A stretch of DNA of 64,000 bases from Acanthaster planci (lineage: Eukaryota > Echinodermata > Asteroidea > Valvatida > Acanthasteridae): assembly GCF_001949145.1 (NCBI RefSeq), contig NW_019091436.1, positions 1,101,006 through 1,165,005 of the forward strand, given 5' to 3'. The notes under the pieces are model-generated. The model was not told the origin of the DNA, did no database searches, and was given only the letters and a program-made list of their open reading frames with translations. This document shows positions 36,501 through 44,400 of this stretch, piece after piece. The first letter of the stretch is position 1, and each line of letters opens with the position of its first letter. Position numbers and translations under genes: made by a program.

Positions 36501-37836
36501 CGCCCTCATTTGTCCAGGAAAGCAGGGATACGTTTAATTGTTGAAAAGTATGCACTTTTCAATGCACTTAACCAAATAGGAAAGTAAACCAGTTTTCATA
36601 CATTGAAGATGAATGCAAAGTAGAAGAAAAATTGTGTCAATTCACAATCTCAAGGTGAAATTTTAGCAGATACAATTTCTTTGTCCCCTGTCTTAAAATT
36701 CACAGTTGTGAGGCACAAACAATGGCATAAAATCAAATAAGCTTTTTTGTTTGGTTTTTGCTGAATTAGATGGACACATAGAAGAAGTTCGTCGTAGGTC
36801 TAGACGTGTCCTGCCAATTTACTCGGATGACCACCCCAAACACAAAGCAGTCATTCAGTGCTTCTGCCGCTTTCTGGAGGCACACTGCCGTTGTGATGTT
36901 TCTCTGGTGGACTGGCAGACATCAGTGGCCCCCACTATCACAATGTGGCTTGACAGTGAGATTGAAAGGGCAGACATAGTTCTGCTGCTGTGCTCCAAGG
37001 GGACGGGTAAGAAATACAAGGACAAGGCACGACAGAAGGCGACTAGAAGCTCAGATGGAGTCTACGGCGACGTGTTCGTCCAGGCACTCACCCTTCTTGA
37101 GGCACATTTCAATCGCGATGGTGCCTGTGAGAAGTTTGTGGTTTGCTTCTTTGACTACTCCAGTGAGGAGGACATTCCTGCTCCGTTCAGGTGCTTTGCC
37201 AAGTACCGCCTAATGAAGTGCATGGAGACCCTCTTCCTGCGGATTCACAACAAAGTCAAGGACAGCCCGCGCTCCAAACGCCACGTCCCGGACCTGGAGG
37301 AGTTCGCATACCCAAATCTGCAGATGGGGAAACCACTACATGATGCTATCGAGGCCATGAAGGAAGTGATCAAGAGAGAACCCAAGTGGTATCACAATAA
37401 TAACAATGGCAAAGGAACCCGGAAGGTATTGTTGGAGTCGCCCAGGCCGAGCCTGTCCCAGCAGCCCCTGCTGACTTCCATCTCTCCCCAGATCTCAATG
37501 GATTCAGCTTATGACAGCAACAATTTCTTCAAGGACACAGCCTCCTGTGGGGGCAGCAGCAATGGATCCGTATTTGAAAAGATGTTTGAACAGTTAGACT
37601 CTTTCCCAGTGAAACGGCAAGTTGATGATGGCACCCTGCCGGACGGCTGTCACGCCTTACAGATGCAGGGTCACCCTGACGACAAACGTGACCAGCCGGT
37701 AACACGTTTCTTCTCTGATGACATGCACATCACCATGAATCAGGCTTCCCAGGATTACTTGTCGTCAGACTTCTATTCAGATGTCCAAATGGCTGACATC
37801 GACAAGAAAGATGACAGGGCTTTCACATTTGTTTAA
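18394..37836 (+). CDS. Receptor A: IL-17 receptor-like protein with EGF repeats and SEFIR domain (whole gene)
   Basis: Twelve exons join into 831 codons: 18394-18538, 28143-28313, 28481-28605, 29561-29696, 29943-29996, 31166-31350, 32309-32416, 32695-32791, 33358-33477, 34767-34916, 35152-35289, 36770-37836. Domain order is signal peptide (1-26), fibronectin-like D1 and D2 (about 49-340), EGF 1 (341-380), EGF 2 (381-430), membrane helix (about 438-460), SEFIR (about 489-645), and a Ser/Asp-rich tail. D1-D2 line up by eye with vertebrate IL17RA, including the YxVTVxxLP strand and the Cys and Trp-x-Pro that open D2. SEFIR receptors signal by SEFIR-SEFIR contact with Act1/CIKS. The family assignment is strong; the ligand is unknown. 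All splice phases agree, and the total length is divisible by three. Confidence 0.9.
19379..19884. mobile_element. MITE-like element with inverted ends CAGATCCAG, interrupted by a SINE
   Basis: The left end reads GCAGTGACAGATCCAGGGGG and the right end contains CTGGATCTGCCCCC, which is its inverted counterpart. The ends resemble the CAGTGGCGGATCCAG class of non-autonomous transposons common in marine invertebrates. No transposase frame is present. Confidence 0.5.
19471..19740 (+). mobile_element. tRNA-derived SINE
   Basis: A box A-like sequence (GGTTGGGGTAGTGG, 19472-19485) and a perfect box B (GGTTCGATTCC, 19518-19528) lie about 35 bp apart, as in pol III promoters. An unrelated body follows, ending in an AATAATAATAAAA tail. 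The body word GGCGTTATCCTCCCACCTC is typical of animal tRNA SINEs. Confidence 0.7.
23390..23635. mobile_element. MITE copy 1 (inverted ends GGGTAATTCCAGAAA)
   Basis: The left end GGGTAATTCCAGAAATTAGG pairs with the right end CCTAGTTTCTGGAATTACCC. A diverged, reverse-oriented copy lies at 30,819-31,047 in the same gene. There is no coding capacity. Confidence 0.8.
26467..27057. other. Assembly gap (591 N)
   Basis: Only N is given. Both edges carry the same roughly 30-bp word (GAGACC-GA-G-CTTAG-GAAAGA-TTGAG), so the gap falls inside a tandem repeat. It lies in receptor A intron 1. Confidence 0.98.
27928..28049. mobile_element. Short foldback (MITE-like) element before receptor A exon 2
   Basis: The left arm contains GAGCTACGGCTAGGTCT and the right arm AGACCTAGACCTAGCTC, which are imperfect inverted repeats. 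It ends about 90 bp upstream of exon 2. Confidence 0.45.
28143..28313 (+). CDS. Receptor A exon 2: start of D1
   Basis: The acceptor TTTTTCCGATACAG and donor ATATT|GTGAGTG bound the exon, which is phase 1 at both ends. It encodes CQYPFSLPLTPNERPGKAEA and the strand YTCLNITYSINQY. Receptor B exon 2 matches (CHNPFRPPRDVHDRP and YTCVNITFNLEEY). Confidence 0.88.
28481..28605 (+). CDS. Receptor A exon 3: D1
   Basis: Bounded by TGATCCACAG and GAAGAC|GTAAGG, phase 1 to 0. It encodes KVKGIQFSVRG and CMNLNFSDQGLHYYAV, matching NIKGLQFSLRS and CFNLNFSETGLNYFAV in receptor B. Confidence 0.9.
29561..29696 (+). CDS. Receptor A exon 4: end of D1
   Basis: Bounded by TTTTTTTTGTGCAG and CCCTCAG|GTATGT, phase 0 to 1. 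It encodes CFCGLKPGISYRVTVRTLPV, the strand that best matches vertebrate IL17RA D1 (YEVTVHHLP). Confidence 0.92.
29943..29996 (+). CDS. Receptor A exon 5: D1-D2 linker, 54 bp
   Basis: Bounded by TTTTCTTTCTCAG and GCAGAGG|GTAGGC, phase 1 to 1. It encodes DCGQPDKTQDVRCQTSAE. Receptor B has a 54-bp exon at the same place (GCNDATKTKDVRCQKSAA). The spacing of its two cysteines agrees with the DCEHARMKVTTPC linker of IL17RA. Confidence 0.88.
30819..31047. mobile_element. MITE copy 2, opposite orientation to copy 1
   Basis: The inverted ends are GATAATTCCAGAAATCAGG and CCTAATTCCTGGAAATACCC. Internal words such as CGTGTCCCTGTCACATCTGA and AACAAATAGTAATAGTTTGA match copy 1 in reverse complement. It sits in the intron between receptor A exons 5 and 6. 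Confidence 0.8.
31166..31350 (+). CDS. Receptor A exon 6: D2
   Basis: Bounded by CTGCTTACAG and TACATG|GTGGGT, phase 1 to 0. It encodes ARWSPECFHV, YDIVEIIFGVAPVSYNFNRY and GLYIYEY. Receptor B exon 6 has the same 185-bp length (ARWAPNCVNI, YDIIEVAFDVAPDSYCLDVY). Confidence 0.92.
31351..32308 (+). other. Receptor A intron 6
   Basis: About 960 bp of A/T-rich sequence between exon 6 and exon 7. No exon or element is recognised in it. Confidence 0.6.
32309..32416 (+). CDS. Receptor A exon 7: D2
   Basis: Bounded by GGTTGAACAG and GCCGTG|GTAAGT, phase 0 to 0. It encodes DRNCSSSYEP and FNITGWSG and ends FVAV. It corresponds to receptor B exon 7, which is 30 bp longer. Confidence 0.82.
32695..32791 (+). 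CDS. Receptor A exon 8: end of D2
   Basis: Bounded by TTTTCTCTTCAG and CTAATAG|GTGAGG, phase 0 to 1. It encodes VQPRPTSQKQC and CKRTYSSPFHLI. Receptor B exon 8 has the same 97-bp length and keeps CKRT. Confidence 0.88.
33358..33477 (+). CDS. Receptor A exon 9: EGF-like repeat 1
   Basis: A phase 1-1 exon bounded by TCTTGTCCAG and TGCCTAG|GTAAGA. It encodes one complete six-cysteine EGF-like module: NPCKGNPCGEAAIGQC, then YTCNCTAGYMAWNQTC. No calcium-binding D-x-D/N-E signature is seen at its start. Confidence 0.9.
   Translation, partial: PILARGIHAGKQLSANVYQTRRYTPVTALLATWHGIRLA
34558..34656. repeat. Probable pogo/Tigger-type MITE fragment
   Basis: It ends in CTCGTAATAACGAGAGTTGACTGTA, of the same style as pogo-like element ends (CAGTCAACTCTCGTT). 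It lies in the intron before EGF exon 2. Only one end is seen. Confidence 0.35.
34767..34916 (+). CDS. Receptor A exon 10: EGF-like repeat 2
   Basis: A phase 1-1 exon bounded by TTCATTCAG and TGCGTGG|GTAAGT. It holds six cysteines (DPC, HQCENGVC, YYCTCYDGFEY, KKC) in EGF order with a longer first loop. It matches receptor B exon 10. Confidence 0.9.
35080..35097 (+). CDS. Possible 18-nt microexon of receptor A (juxtamembrane)
   Basis: CATGTACTTACAG and CCG|GTGAGT, both good splice sites, flank 18 bases. Read in phase 1-1 they would add EPTDRT between EGF 2 and the membrane exon without shifting the frame. Receptor B has no counterpart that I can see. It could be chance. Confidence 0.3.
35152..35289 (+). 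CDS. Receptor A exon 11: transmembrane helix
   Basis: A phase 1-1 exon bounded by TCTATCCACAG and CACAAG|GTACTC. It encodes KTSIGK, a hydrophobic helix (VGIVVASCLAGLILFVLVVF) and the stop-transfer RQRRH. Confidence 0.92.
35290..36769 (+). other. Receptor A last intron
   Basis: 1.5 kb between the membrane exon and the SEFIR exon. One AG after a pyrimidine run (36,482) was tested but has no in-phase donor. No other feature is recognised. Confidence 0.6.
36770..37836 (+). CDS. Receptor A exon 12: SEFIR domain and tail
   Basis: The acceptor is GCTGAATTAG and the stop is TAA at 37834. The whole cytoplasmic region sits in this exon. SEFIR boxes are RVLPIYSDDHPKHK (box 1), ADIVLLLCSKGT (box 2) and FDYSSEEDIPAPF (box 3), followed by YRLMKCMETLFLRIH. 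In a hand count, 48 of the first 76 residues match receptor B. The tail of about 185 residues is Ser/Asp-rich and contains DSAYDS and FEKMFEQLDSFP. Confidence 0.95.
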
Positions 37837-38091
37837 AACTGAACCCTCCACACTCTAGACAAAGCTTTTGTAAATATTCTTGAAATTACATCATCTGACC
37901 CAGACAATATTTTTACCCAGGCAAACCTCCATTCAGAGAGATTAAATGCATATTTAGATGGATAACAAGTATATCATATATATTTTGTATCTCTAGATTG
38001 ATTTTTAAGATGCTCTTTGCATCGGGGAGATGCTAATTTTAATTACGGGTTTTGCCCTTACATCTGACTCGGACTGGCCAGCTGACCTTGG

Positions 38092-38190
38092 CAAGCTCAG
38101 TGGTTGAGTGGTTAAGACATCTGCACTAGTAAGCAGGAGGTCATGGGTTCAAGTCCCACCCGAGTAAGCTTGTGAATTTTTTCACAAGCT
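38092..38190 (+). mobile_element. tRNA-like SINE fragment followed by a perfect hairpin
   Basis: Box A-like TGGTTGAGTGGTTAAGAC (38101-38118) and box B GGTTCAAGTCC (38146-38156) are spaced as in a tRNA. An anticodon-like stem (TCTGC/GCAGG) is visible, but the loop is not standard. The acceptor arms are imperfect, so this is probably a SINE head or tRNA relic. AGCTTGTGAA-TTTT-TTCACAAGCT (38167-38190) then forms a perfect 10-bp stem. Confidence 0.55.
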
Positions 38191-39858
38191 GTCGGACGAG
38201 TATACAGCATTTATATAAATACATTGATTTTACAAGATTATCGACAAATCACATATATATGGGACTGATGTAACATGTTTTAAATTTTGGTATTTTTCAG
38301 TCAGAAAAAGACCATGGATATAATCTGTATGTATTGGAAGCTATTCAAAGTTTGTTTAATTATCTGGAAATATATTTTTTGTGTGGACTGGTGCAGATAC
38401 ATGCAGTGGTCATTATAAAAGAATTAATTATCAATAGTTTTTTGAATTTAGGGGATAAAATTGACAACACAGCAGGAACCCGACTACCATTTCTGTGTTG
38501 ATGGCAGTAACTGAGATTTTTTCTTAAATTCTCCAAAGGTAATTTTGTCTTGAGTTCAAATTTGGCTGATCAGTGATATGTGACAGTGAGAGTGTTCAGA
38601 AGCCTTAAAGCAGAATGGGCCAGCGTCCATCAAAACACGGGGCTGTATTAGCTGTTCTGAAGAAAAAAGTTACAGTTGATCATCATGCAGTCCGTCTCAC
38701 AAGTACAAACATTGATATCATGATGGGCAAGAAGTAGCATTGTTCTTGGATTAAAAGGACCAGGGGGCGAGGGCAGATCTAGGACCAAATTTTTTTTTGG
38801 AGGGGGGAGAATATTAAAGTAATCTTACTGTGGCTATTCTGAGGGGGTGTTTGCATTTTGGGACTGTTACATACTCTCAGATGGCAGGAAAATAGAAGAG
38901 AGTACTAAAATTGCCCCTCTCTCATTCCTGGAAAAACCCACTGTGGGGGTGGGGTTATAATGGATGGCTCTCTCAAGAACCTTTTTAAATAGCTCTATCC
39001 ACATAAAAGCAATGGGTATCACCACAGTACAGATGGAAACACCTGCCACCCCCCAAAAAAAATAGCATTTGAAATTTTCCAGGGTAGATGGGAGTTGCCA
39101 AAGGAGGTGAGGTTGCCACACCAATCCATTCATGCTCCCCTGTGTTACTTACACTATCTTTGTGAGGGAAATATTCCTGTATTTTGATACAAAATCTATT
39201 TTTGAAGCTTGACCAGTGGCCATCCCATTTCCCAACCATCATATTTTTTGTATGTAAAATGAACGGCCAATGTGTAAAATATTGAAGAAGCAGTTGTCTT
39301 TACTAGTTTTTATATGACTGTTTGGCTTGCCTTACTTTGGGGATAGAAATATGTTTTTTGTAACACCATAAATACACATTGGACATGCTACTGAAAAACT
39401 GTTTCCAAGGTGATTGAGTTTAAGCATGAGTAGTGTAGGCTCAGGGTCTAATGACGGGGCGAGCTAATAAGGGGGTTGTGACAAAATTTTCAGAGTGGAC
39501 ATTCGGTGAATTTGATGTTAGACTCAAGTAGTACAATGGTCATGTTGCTTTCCCATAGTGGCATTACATGCTATCATACCATGTTGAGATAAAAACATTA
39601 CGAAATGGAGTTTACTCAGAATGCATAATTTTGTAATAGAAGAAAGTGTGGAGAATTTCAGATAGAAAACAGAAAACTCTTTCCTGTCACCTGTAGGCAT
39701 ATTCCTCCCACTGTGGGAGGTACAAGGCAGTATGTATGCTGTAGTAGAAAAATAGGCATGGTTGGAATGAAGAAAACTAGGTGTAAAAAAACCACTGATT
39801 TGTCCACCTTGGAGCATTTGTTATCCCCAAGACTGGTGACCTGACCTGATTTTGAAAT

Positions 39859-39922
39859 CAAGAGTTACAAGGAGTAGGGAAATAACATGTCAAGAGTTAC
39901 AAGGAGTAGGGAAATAACATGT
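39859..39922. repeat. Exact 32-bp tandem duplication
   Basis: CAAGAGTTACAAGGAGTAGG and the following 12 bases occur twice with no mismatch and no spacer. Confidence 0.95.
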
Positions 39923-40364
39923 CTTACCTACCCTGATATATTTTATACAGATTTCCTTAGTAGTGCTGTACTTAACCTCAGCTCGAGGAAGTAAGCTTGA
40001 ACTTAGATTAAATCCCAGAGGATGTTTATTTTTTATTATAAAGCTTTTTAAAAGATGACAAATGATGCACTTGAGCAAGGTGGCTTTTATAATTGTTACC
40101 ATTTTGCACAGATTTACATGTTGCTTTCGTTTGACATCACAGCCATCAGGAATAAAGTAAACAATTTCTGAGATATGTCATATCTATATAAAAATCGATA
40201 AAAATCTTTTGTGGCTATAAAGGTAATTTATTTCATGTTCAAGTTTGAATTAGCTGATTCTTAAACCAAGACGAAAACAAACTAGCAAAGGAAGCTGACA
40301 TATCTCTCTCTCTGAGTTGAATATTGTTTGCTGAGCAGAGTTACCATGCCAAGTTTTAATGGAG

Positions 40365-40370
40365 AATAAA
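40365..40370 (+). promoter_or_regulatory. AATAAA, candidate polyadenylation signal of receptor A
   Basis: One of three AATAAA sites between the two receptors (the others are at 40151 and near 40,496). T-rich sequence follows within 40 bases. The choice among the three cannot be made from sequence alone. Confidence 0.3.
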
Positions 40371-41000
40371 ATGACAGGATTTTCTTTATTGCAATTTTAG
40401 TATTTACACTTTTTTTTCACAACAGCAAATTTAGCTGTTAGTACACAGAAAATAAGGTTTTGAATGTTGTTCCAGATGACTGGTTACGGGCCAAAGAATA
40501 AATTACAGACTTTAATCCAAATTCGTCTATGATATTCCTCTCTGCTATTTCTCTTTATCAGACCATTGAGGAATGAAGAGTCCTCTTTACATAAAACCGT
40601 CTTCGGTACCGGTGACGAAGTGAACAACTTACTCAGTCACCCAAGCTGATGCTGGGTCTGTTTTGTTCGAGCTAGGCCTAGTCTCAATTATGTTGAGGAT
40701 GCAAGCAAATTCATGACACACATGTAACATGCATGGTGCGAAGTGGGCGATCTGTGTTTACGACTAGCTCTGCTGAGAATGTTGCCAACGTAGCGTCCTC
40801 AAGCGTCACCACTTTTACTGCTCTAAAACCACCCAAGCATGAAAGTCGAGTTGGTTGTTGCGTCGTGTGCTGCCCCCTTCATTATAATGTATCATGATGC
40901 CTTGCTCTGGAAGTGAGCAGGATGCGGCAGTAAGTGTGCATATGATGAGCAAAATCACGGCGGGAGAACGATGTAGAATTGGCTGAATTGGGCCATTGAT

Positions 41001-41009
41001 TTCCCGGAA
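41001..41009. promoter_or_regulatory. STAT-type palindrome TTCCCGGAA upstream of receptor B
   Basis: TTCCCGGAA fits the TTCNNNGAA consensus and lies about 230 bp before the receptor B ATG. Such a site is expected by chance every few kilobases, so support is weak. Confidence 0.2.
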
Positions 41010-41237
41010 ACTCGATAGACGAACCCAGTTATTGCGATATGGGTGTTGTCGTTTCCTTAATGGATTGGCTGGCTACCGGGTCGAAGTCATCGCAAGTTAA
41101 ATTGGCTTTGGCTGCTGTCCTTTGACGCAAGTGTGTCTAAAATCCTATTTAGGGCTAGTGGTCATGCTTTTTTGACTGACTCTCGTTGCCAATTTCGGCG
41201 TTCACAACTTTTTAACTAATCGGGACGAACATCAAAC

Positions 41238-41409
41238 ATGGCGCCTCTCTCATCATGCTCAAGGATAAGACTCGCCGGCGTAGTGACCGTAGCGTGCATC
41301 CTTTTACAAGCCGCCCATGGGCAGCATTACTCCCCATTCTTTAACCCGGACTGCGCTACTGATTGCTCGTGGCCTTACATTGATCGGGCAATCAATGATT
41401 CCAAGGTGA
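41238..41409 (+). CDS. Receptor B exon 1: signal peptide and N-terminal Cys motif
   Basis: ATG at 41238 has A at -3 and G at +4. The leader (LAGVVTVACILLQAAHG) is followed by FFNPDCATDCSW. As in receptor A, two donors overlap: AAG|GTGAGT at 41405 (phase 0, a perfect consensus) and GTGA|GTAAGC at 41409 (phase 1). Only the second joins exon 2 in frame directly. Confidence 0.75.
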
Positions 41410-44400
41410 GTAAGCTCTGATCTGTGCTTGGACGGGGTTCGGTCAGCCCCTTACCACACTTGCCACCAAACAGAACAAATTCCACCAGAACTCTTTCATT
41501 TCTCACAGCAATACATGCTGTCCATCATTCGGAGGGAGACAGACATGTAGGAAATTTACTTTTAAACTTGATGGTGCTCATAAAGCTGAAGAATACGTGG
41601 CCAGATACAAAAATCCTTCTAAGACGATAGATCCCACTTGATGTTAAAGGTGTGGGGCAAAAGCAGTATCAATAAATGTGGATAAATGTGTGCAAACAAC
41701 TTTCTTTTACAGTGGAAGGGTGTGGCCAAAGATGGGTGGTCTTTACCATCACCAAACTCTCAAGAATACCCTGCAGTGTACAGACTTAGCCAGACTAATT
41801 TATATTTGAAAAACCAGAAAATGGGAAAATTTATGACGAAGAAATTACTTGCAAAGTTTGGGGTCTGTGCTTAAAGAAGTTTAAGTTGGGGCTTGTGCTG
41901 GAACTCTGTGTAAAGCAGTTCCTTTGGAATCAATGAAAATCAATCTGTGATCAGCCGCTACCCGTGTGGATTAATTTGAAGTGGATGAGATTTAGTGAGT
42001 AATTAGAATATTTTGAATTTCAATACGTCTGCATCCCCAACTACATTTGTAGTATACTCGTGTGAAAAAGCCACAAATAAAATACTGAGGTAAACTTTGC
42101 CTAAAATAAAGCAGACTGAACATTATCCGGCTGTTTGTGGAAATAGGCCTATAGCGGACCCTTTCGCATATATACCAAATCATTAAGAAATTTTAAAGTT
42201 GATGTTTTCAAAAAGCATTCAAAATTTAGAAAGTGTACAGAAAATTTGGGACCCCAGAAAAAATTGCAGTACACTTTGCTGTACTGTAAGCATGTATACA
42301 TTATTTCACTTTTTAGAATTCCTTTTTGAATGCTTGGGAGAGCTGAAATCAAATTAGCTAGCAGAGATTAGCACAGCCTAACATCAACATGAATAGGCTC
42401 CTTACCAACATTATGAAATTGATCCTTGTAACTTTGACATACAACACTAGTGCCTAAGGCCAAGATATGCTTAATTCATCGCTGCATGTGACCTATTTCA
42501 TGGGATTGAATATTTCGAACTTAATGCGAATAATGTGAACAATACTCTCAGGTGTGTAAAGATTATTTTTGTACAAGAGCAGTTGGTAATGAAAGAATTG
42601 GGTGTTTTTTTCTATTCATTTTAGATATCCCTTGTGTGAAAAGAACATTACATCCTGCTTGAAGGAAAAAATATTCTTTCTTTGTTGAATACATTGAAAT
42701 TTCCTGGTTTAATTTTTGCCACCCGTATAACACCACTTCAAGCAAAGGTTTGCAGTGCACAGAATTGCTTGGAAACAAGCAATCCCTGTCCTTTCTGTGA
42801 GTTAAAGAGGACGTGTCTCTGCATGACTGATGCCCATCAGCTTTGTCATGCATTTGCTCTGTGAATCCGGGTCGGTGAACTACAGCATTTTTCAATGAAC
42901 TCTTTGTCCCGTTTAGTAACAGGAAAGGCTTTTTTGCAAGTTCATTTTAAAAATACTTGATCATATGGATGAAATCAAATTTAAATCCAGCCTTGGGGAT
43001 GGGAGTTGGTGAACAGATAAATCATTCTATAGGACTCCTTTTTTCAGAGGTCTTTGTGGCATGGTTAATGAGCCTTTGGACTGAAAGCAGAAAGTTATCA
43101 GCCTGCTTCAATATCTGGATTGATGTAAATGCTGATAGTTTTTTATCTGACCTATAAATAAAGTATTCCATATCACACATGCAGTTTGTTGAAATAGTTC
43201 AAAGAGTTTACTGAATAAAAGCTAGAAATTCTGAAAATCATGTATTCCTGTCCCAAGCTGAAAACATGTGCACATGTAACGGAACAGGTCTTTGTAATAG
43301 AACAAAGTCTTTCTTCTATAAACTTTGTAAGTGCATGATATCGATCCTCCTGGTAGGTAATTACTCCCAAAGGTGATTAACAGAATGTAAGCTTACATGT
43401 ACCGGTACCATCAATTAGTTCTCAGTGGTTAAAGTCAAATCTCAACAGCCATCATCTATGTGCACATAAAAGTGTGTGATTCACCATTTTCTTTTTCTGA
43501 AAGCATTACCCTGATCCTGGCTGTGTATTCACGCCTCCATAAACTTCAAAACACCCTTCTAGGCCATTTACATAGATTTACAATGAACTTGTCGTGAAGC
43601 AGTCTGCTGTAGTCATGGTCAGTTGCTCTATGCCTTTCTGCTCATCCAAAGGATTGAGAGAAAATACTGTGACAGAGGAGGTCAAAAATGTGGCAAGTTC
43701 CACACTGCACCATGGCTGCCATGTTTTGCATTGTTGTGCCACTGCAGCATGGGAAGAGATTGAATTCAATTGTATTTTGCATTCAAAAGGAAGGGAGGTT
43801 GGCTTGGAACGTTGGGCTTTACAAATCCTATTGAAAGTGTGCTGCATTTTTTCAGCTCAATGGAAGATTAAGTCAACCATGCGACTGTTTAGACATATTG
43901 GACCTTCATGGACATTGCAAACTTATGCGTACATGTACACGCATACATGATTTCATCTGCCATGATAAGTTGTATTCTGTGACTTGTAATATTTTGGGAG
44001 AGGTGCAGATTTTTGCTTGGACAGGGAGGACGCTTGAGGCTTGGCGTTTAGCCTGTTCATAATTTTGTAACTTTTAACTTTCATTTTAATGACCCAAGGA
44101 GGTAGATTTATCTCCGCCCCTCCCTGGTCCACTTCACAAAATTATTCTTCAGTGAACATTGTACGATAACCCAAATTCTGTTCCTTGCCTTTAGAGACCA
44201 ATATTGTACAACGTTCATCATGAAGACATACAAAAATTGAAGGAAAAATCAACAACAGAAAAAAAAAACAAAGGAACCTGATACTGCATGGTGCCCTCCT
44301 ATACATGTCCATGTGTACATCATTGAAAGAATGTACTGTATTCTCCTACTTTAACAGTGCTGCTGTAACAAAACCAATTGTGAGTCCATGTTTTGAGGCA

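Larger units (their letters stand above)
37837..41237 (+). other. 3' region of receptor A and spacer to receptor B
   Basis: 3.4 kb without supported exons. It holds a tRNA-like sequence with a hairpin, a 32-bp exact tandem duplication and AATAAA sites at 40151, 40365 and near 40,496, any of which could end receptor A. The last several hundred bases are likely promoter for receptor B. Confidence 0.5.

Noticed and set aside
36483-36547. Possible extra receptor A exon after TTTTCCCTAG
   Set aside because: Reading in phase 1 meets TGA before the only donor, and the 65-bp length would break the frame into the SEFIR exon.
38092-38171. Functional tRNA gene
   Set aside because: The boxes are good, but the anticodon loop is irregular and the acceptor stem is imperfect, so a SINE or tRNA relic is more likely.
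41713-41874. Possible exon 2 of receptor B starting WKGVAKDGW after a good acceptor
   Set aside because: It starts in phase 0, as the strong exon-1 donor requires, but no GT within its open frame gives the phase-1 end needed to join the next exon except one after 4 bases. There is no match in receptor A.
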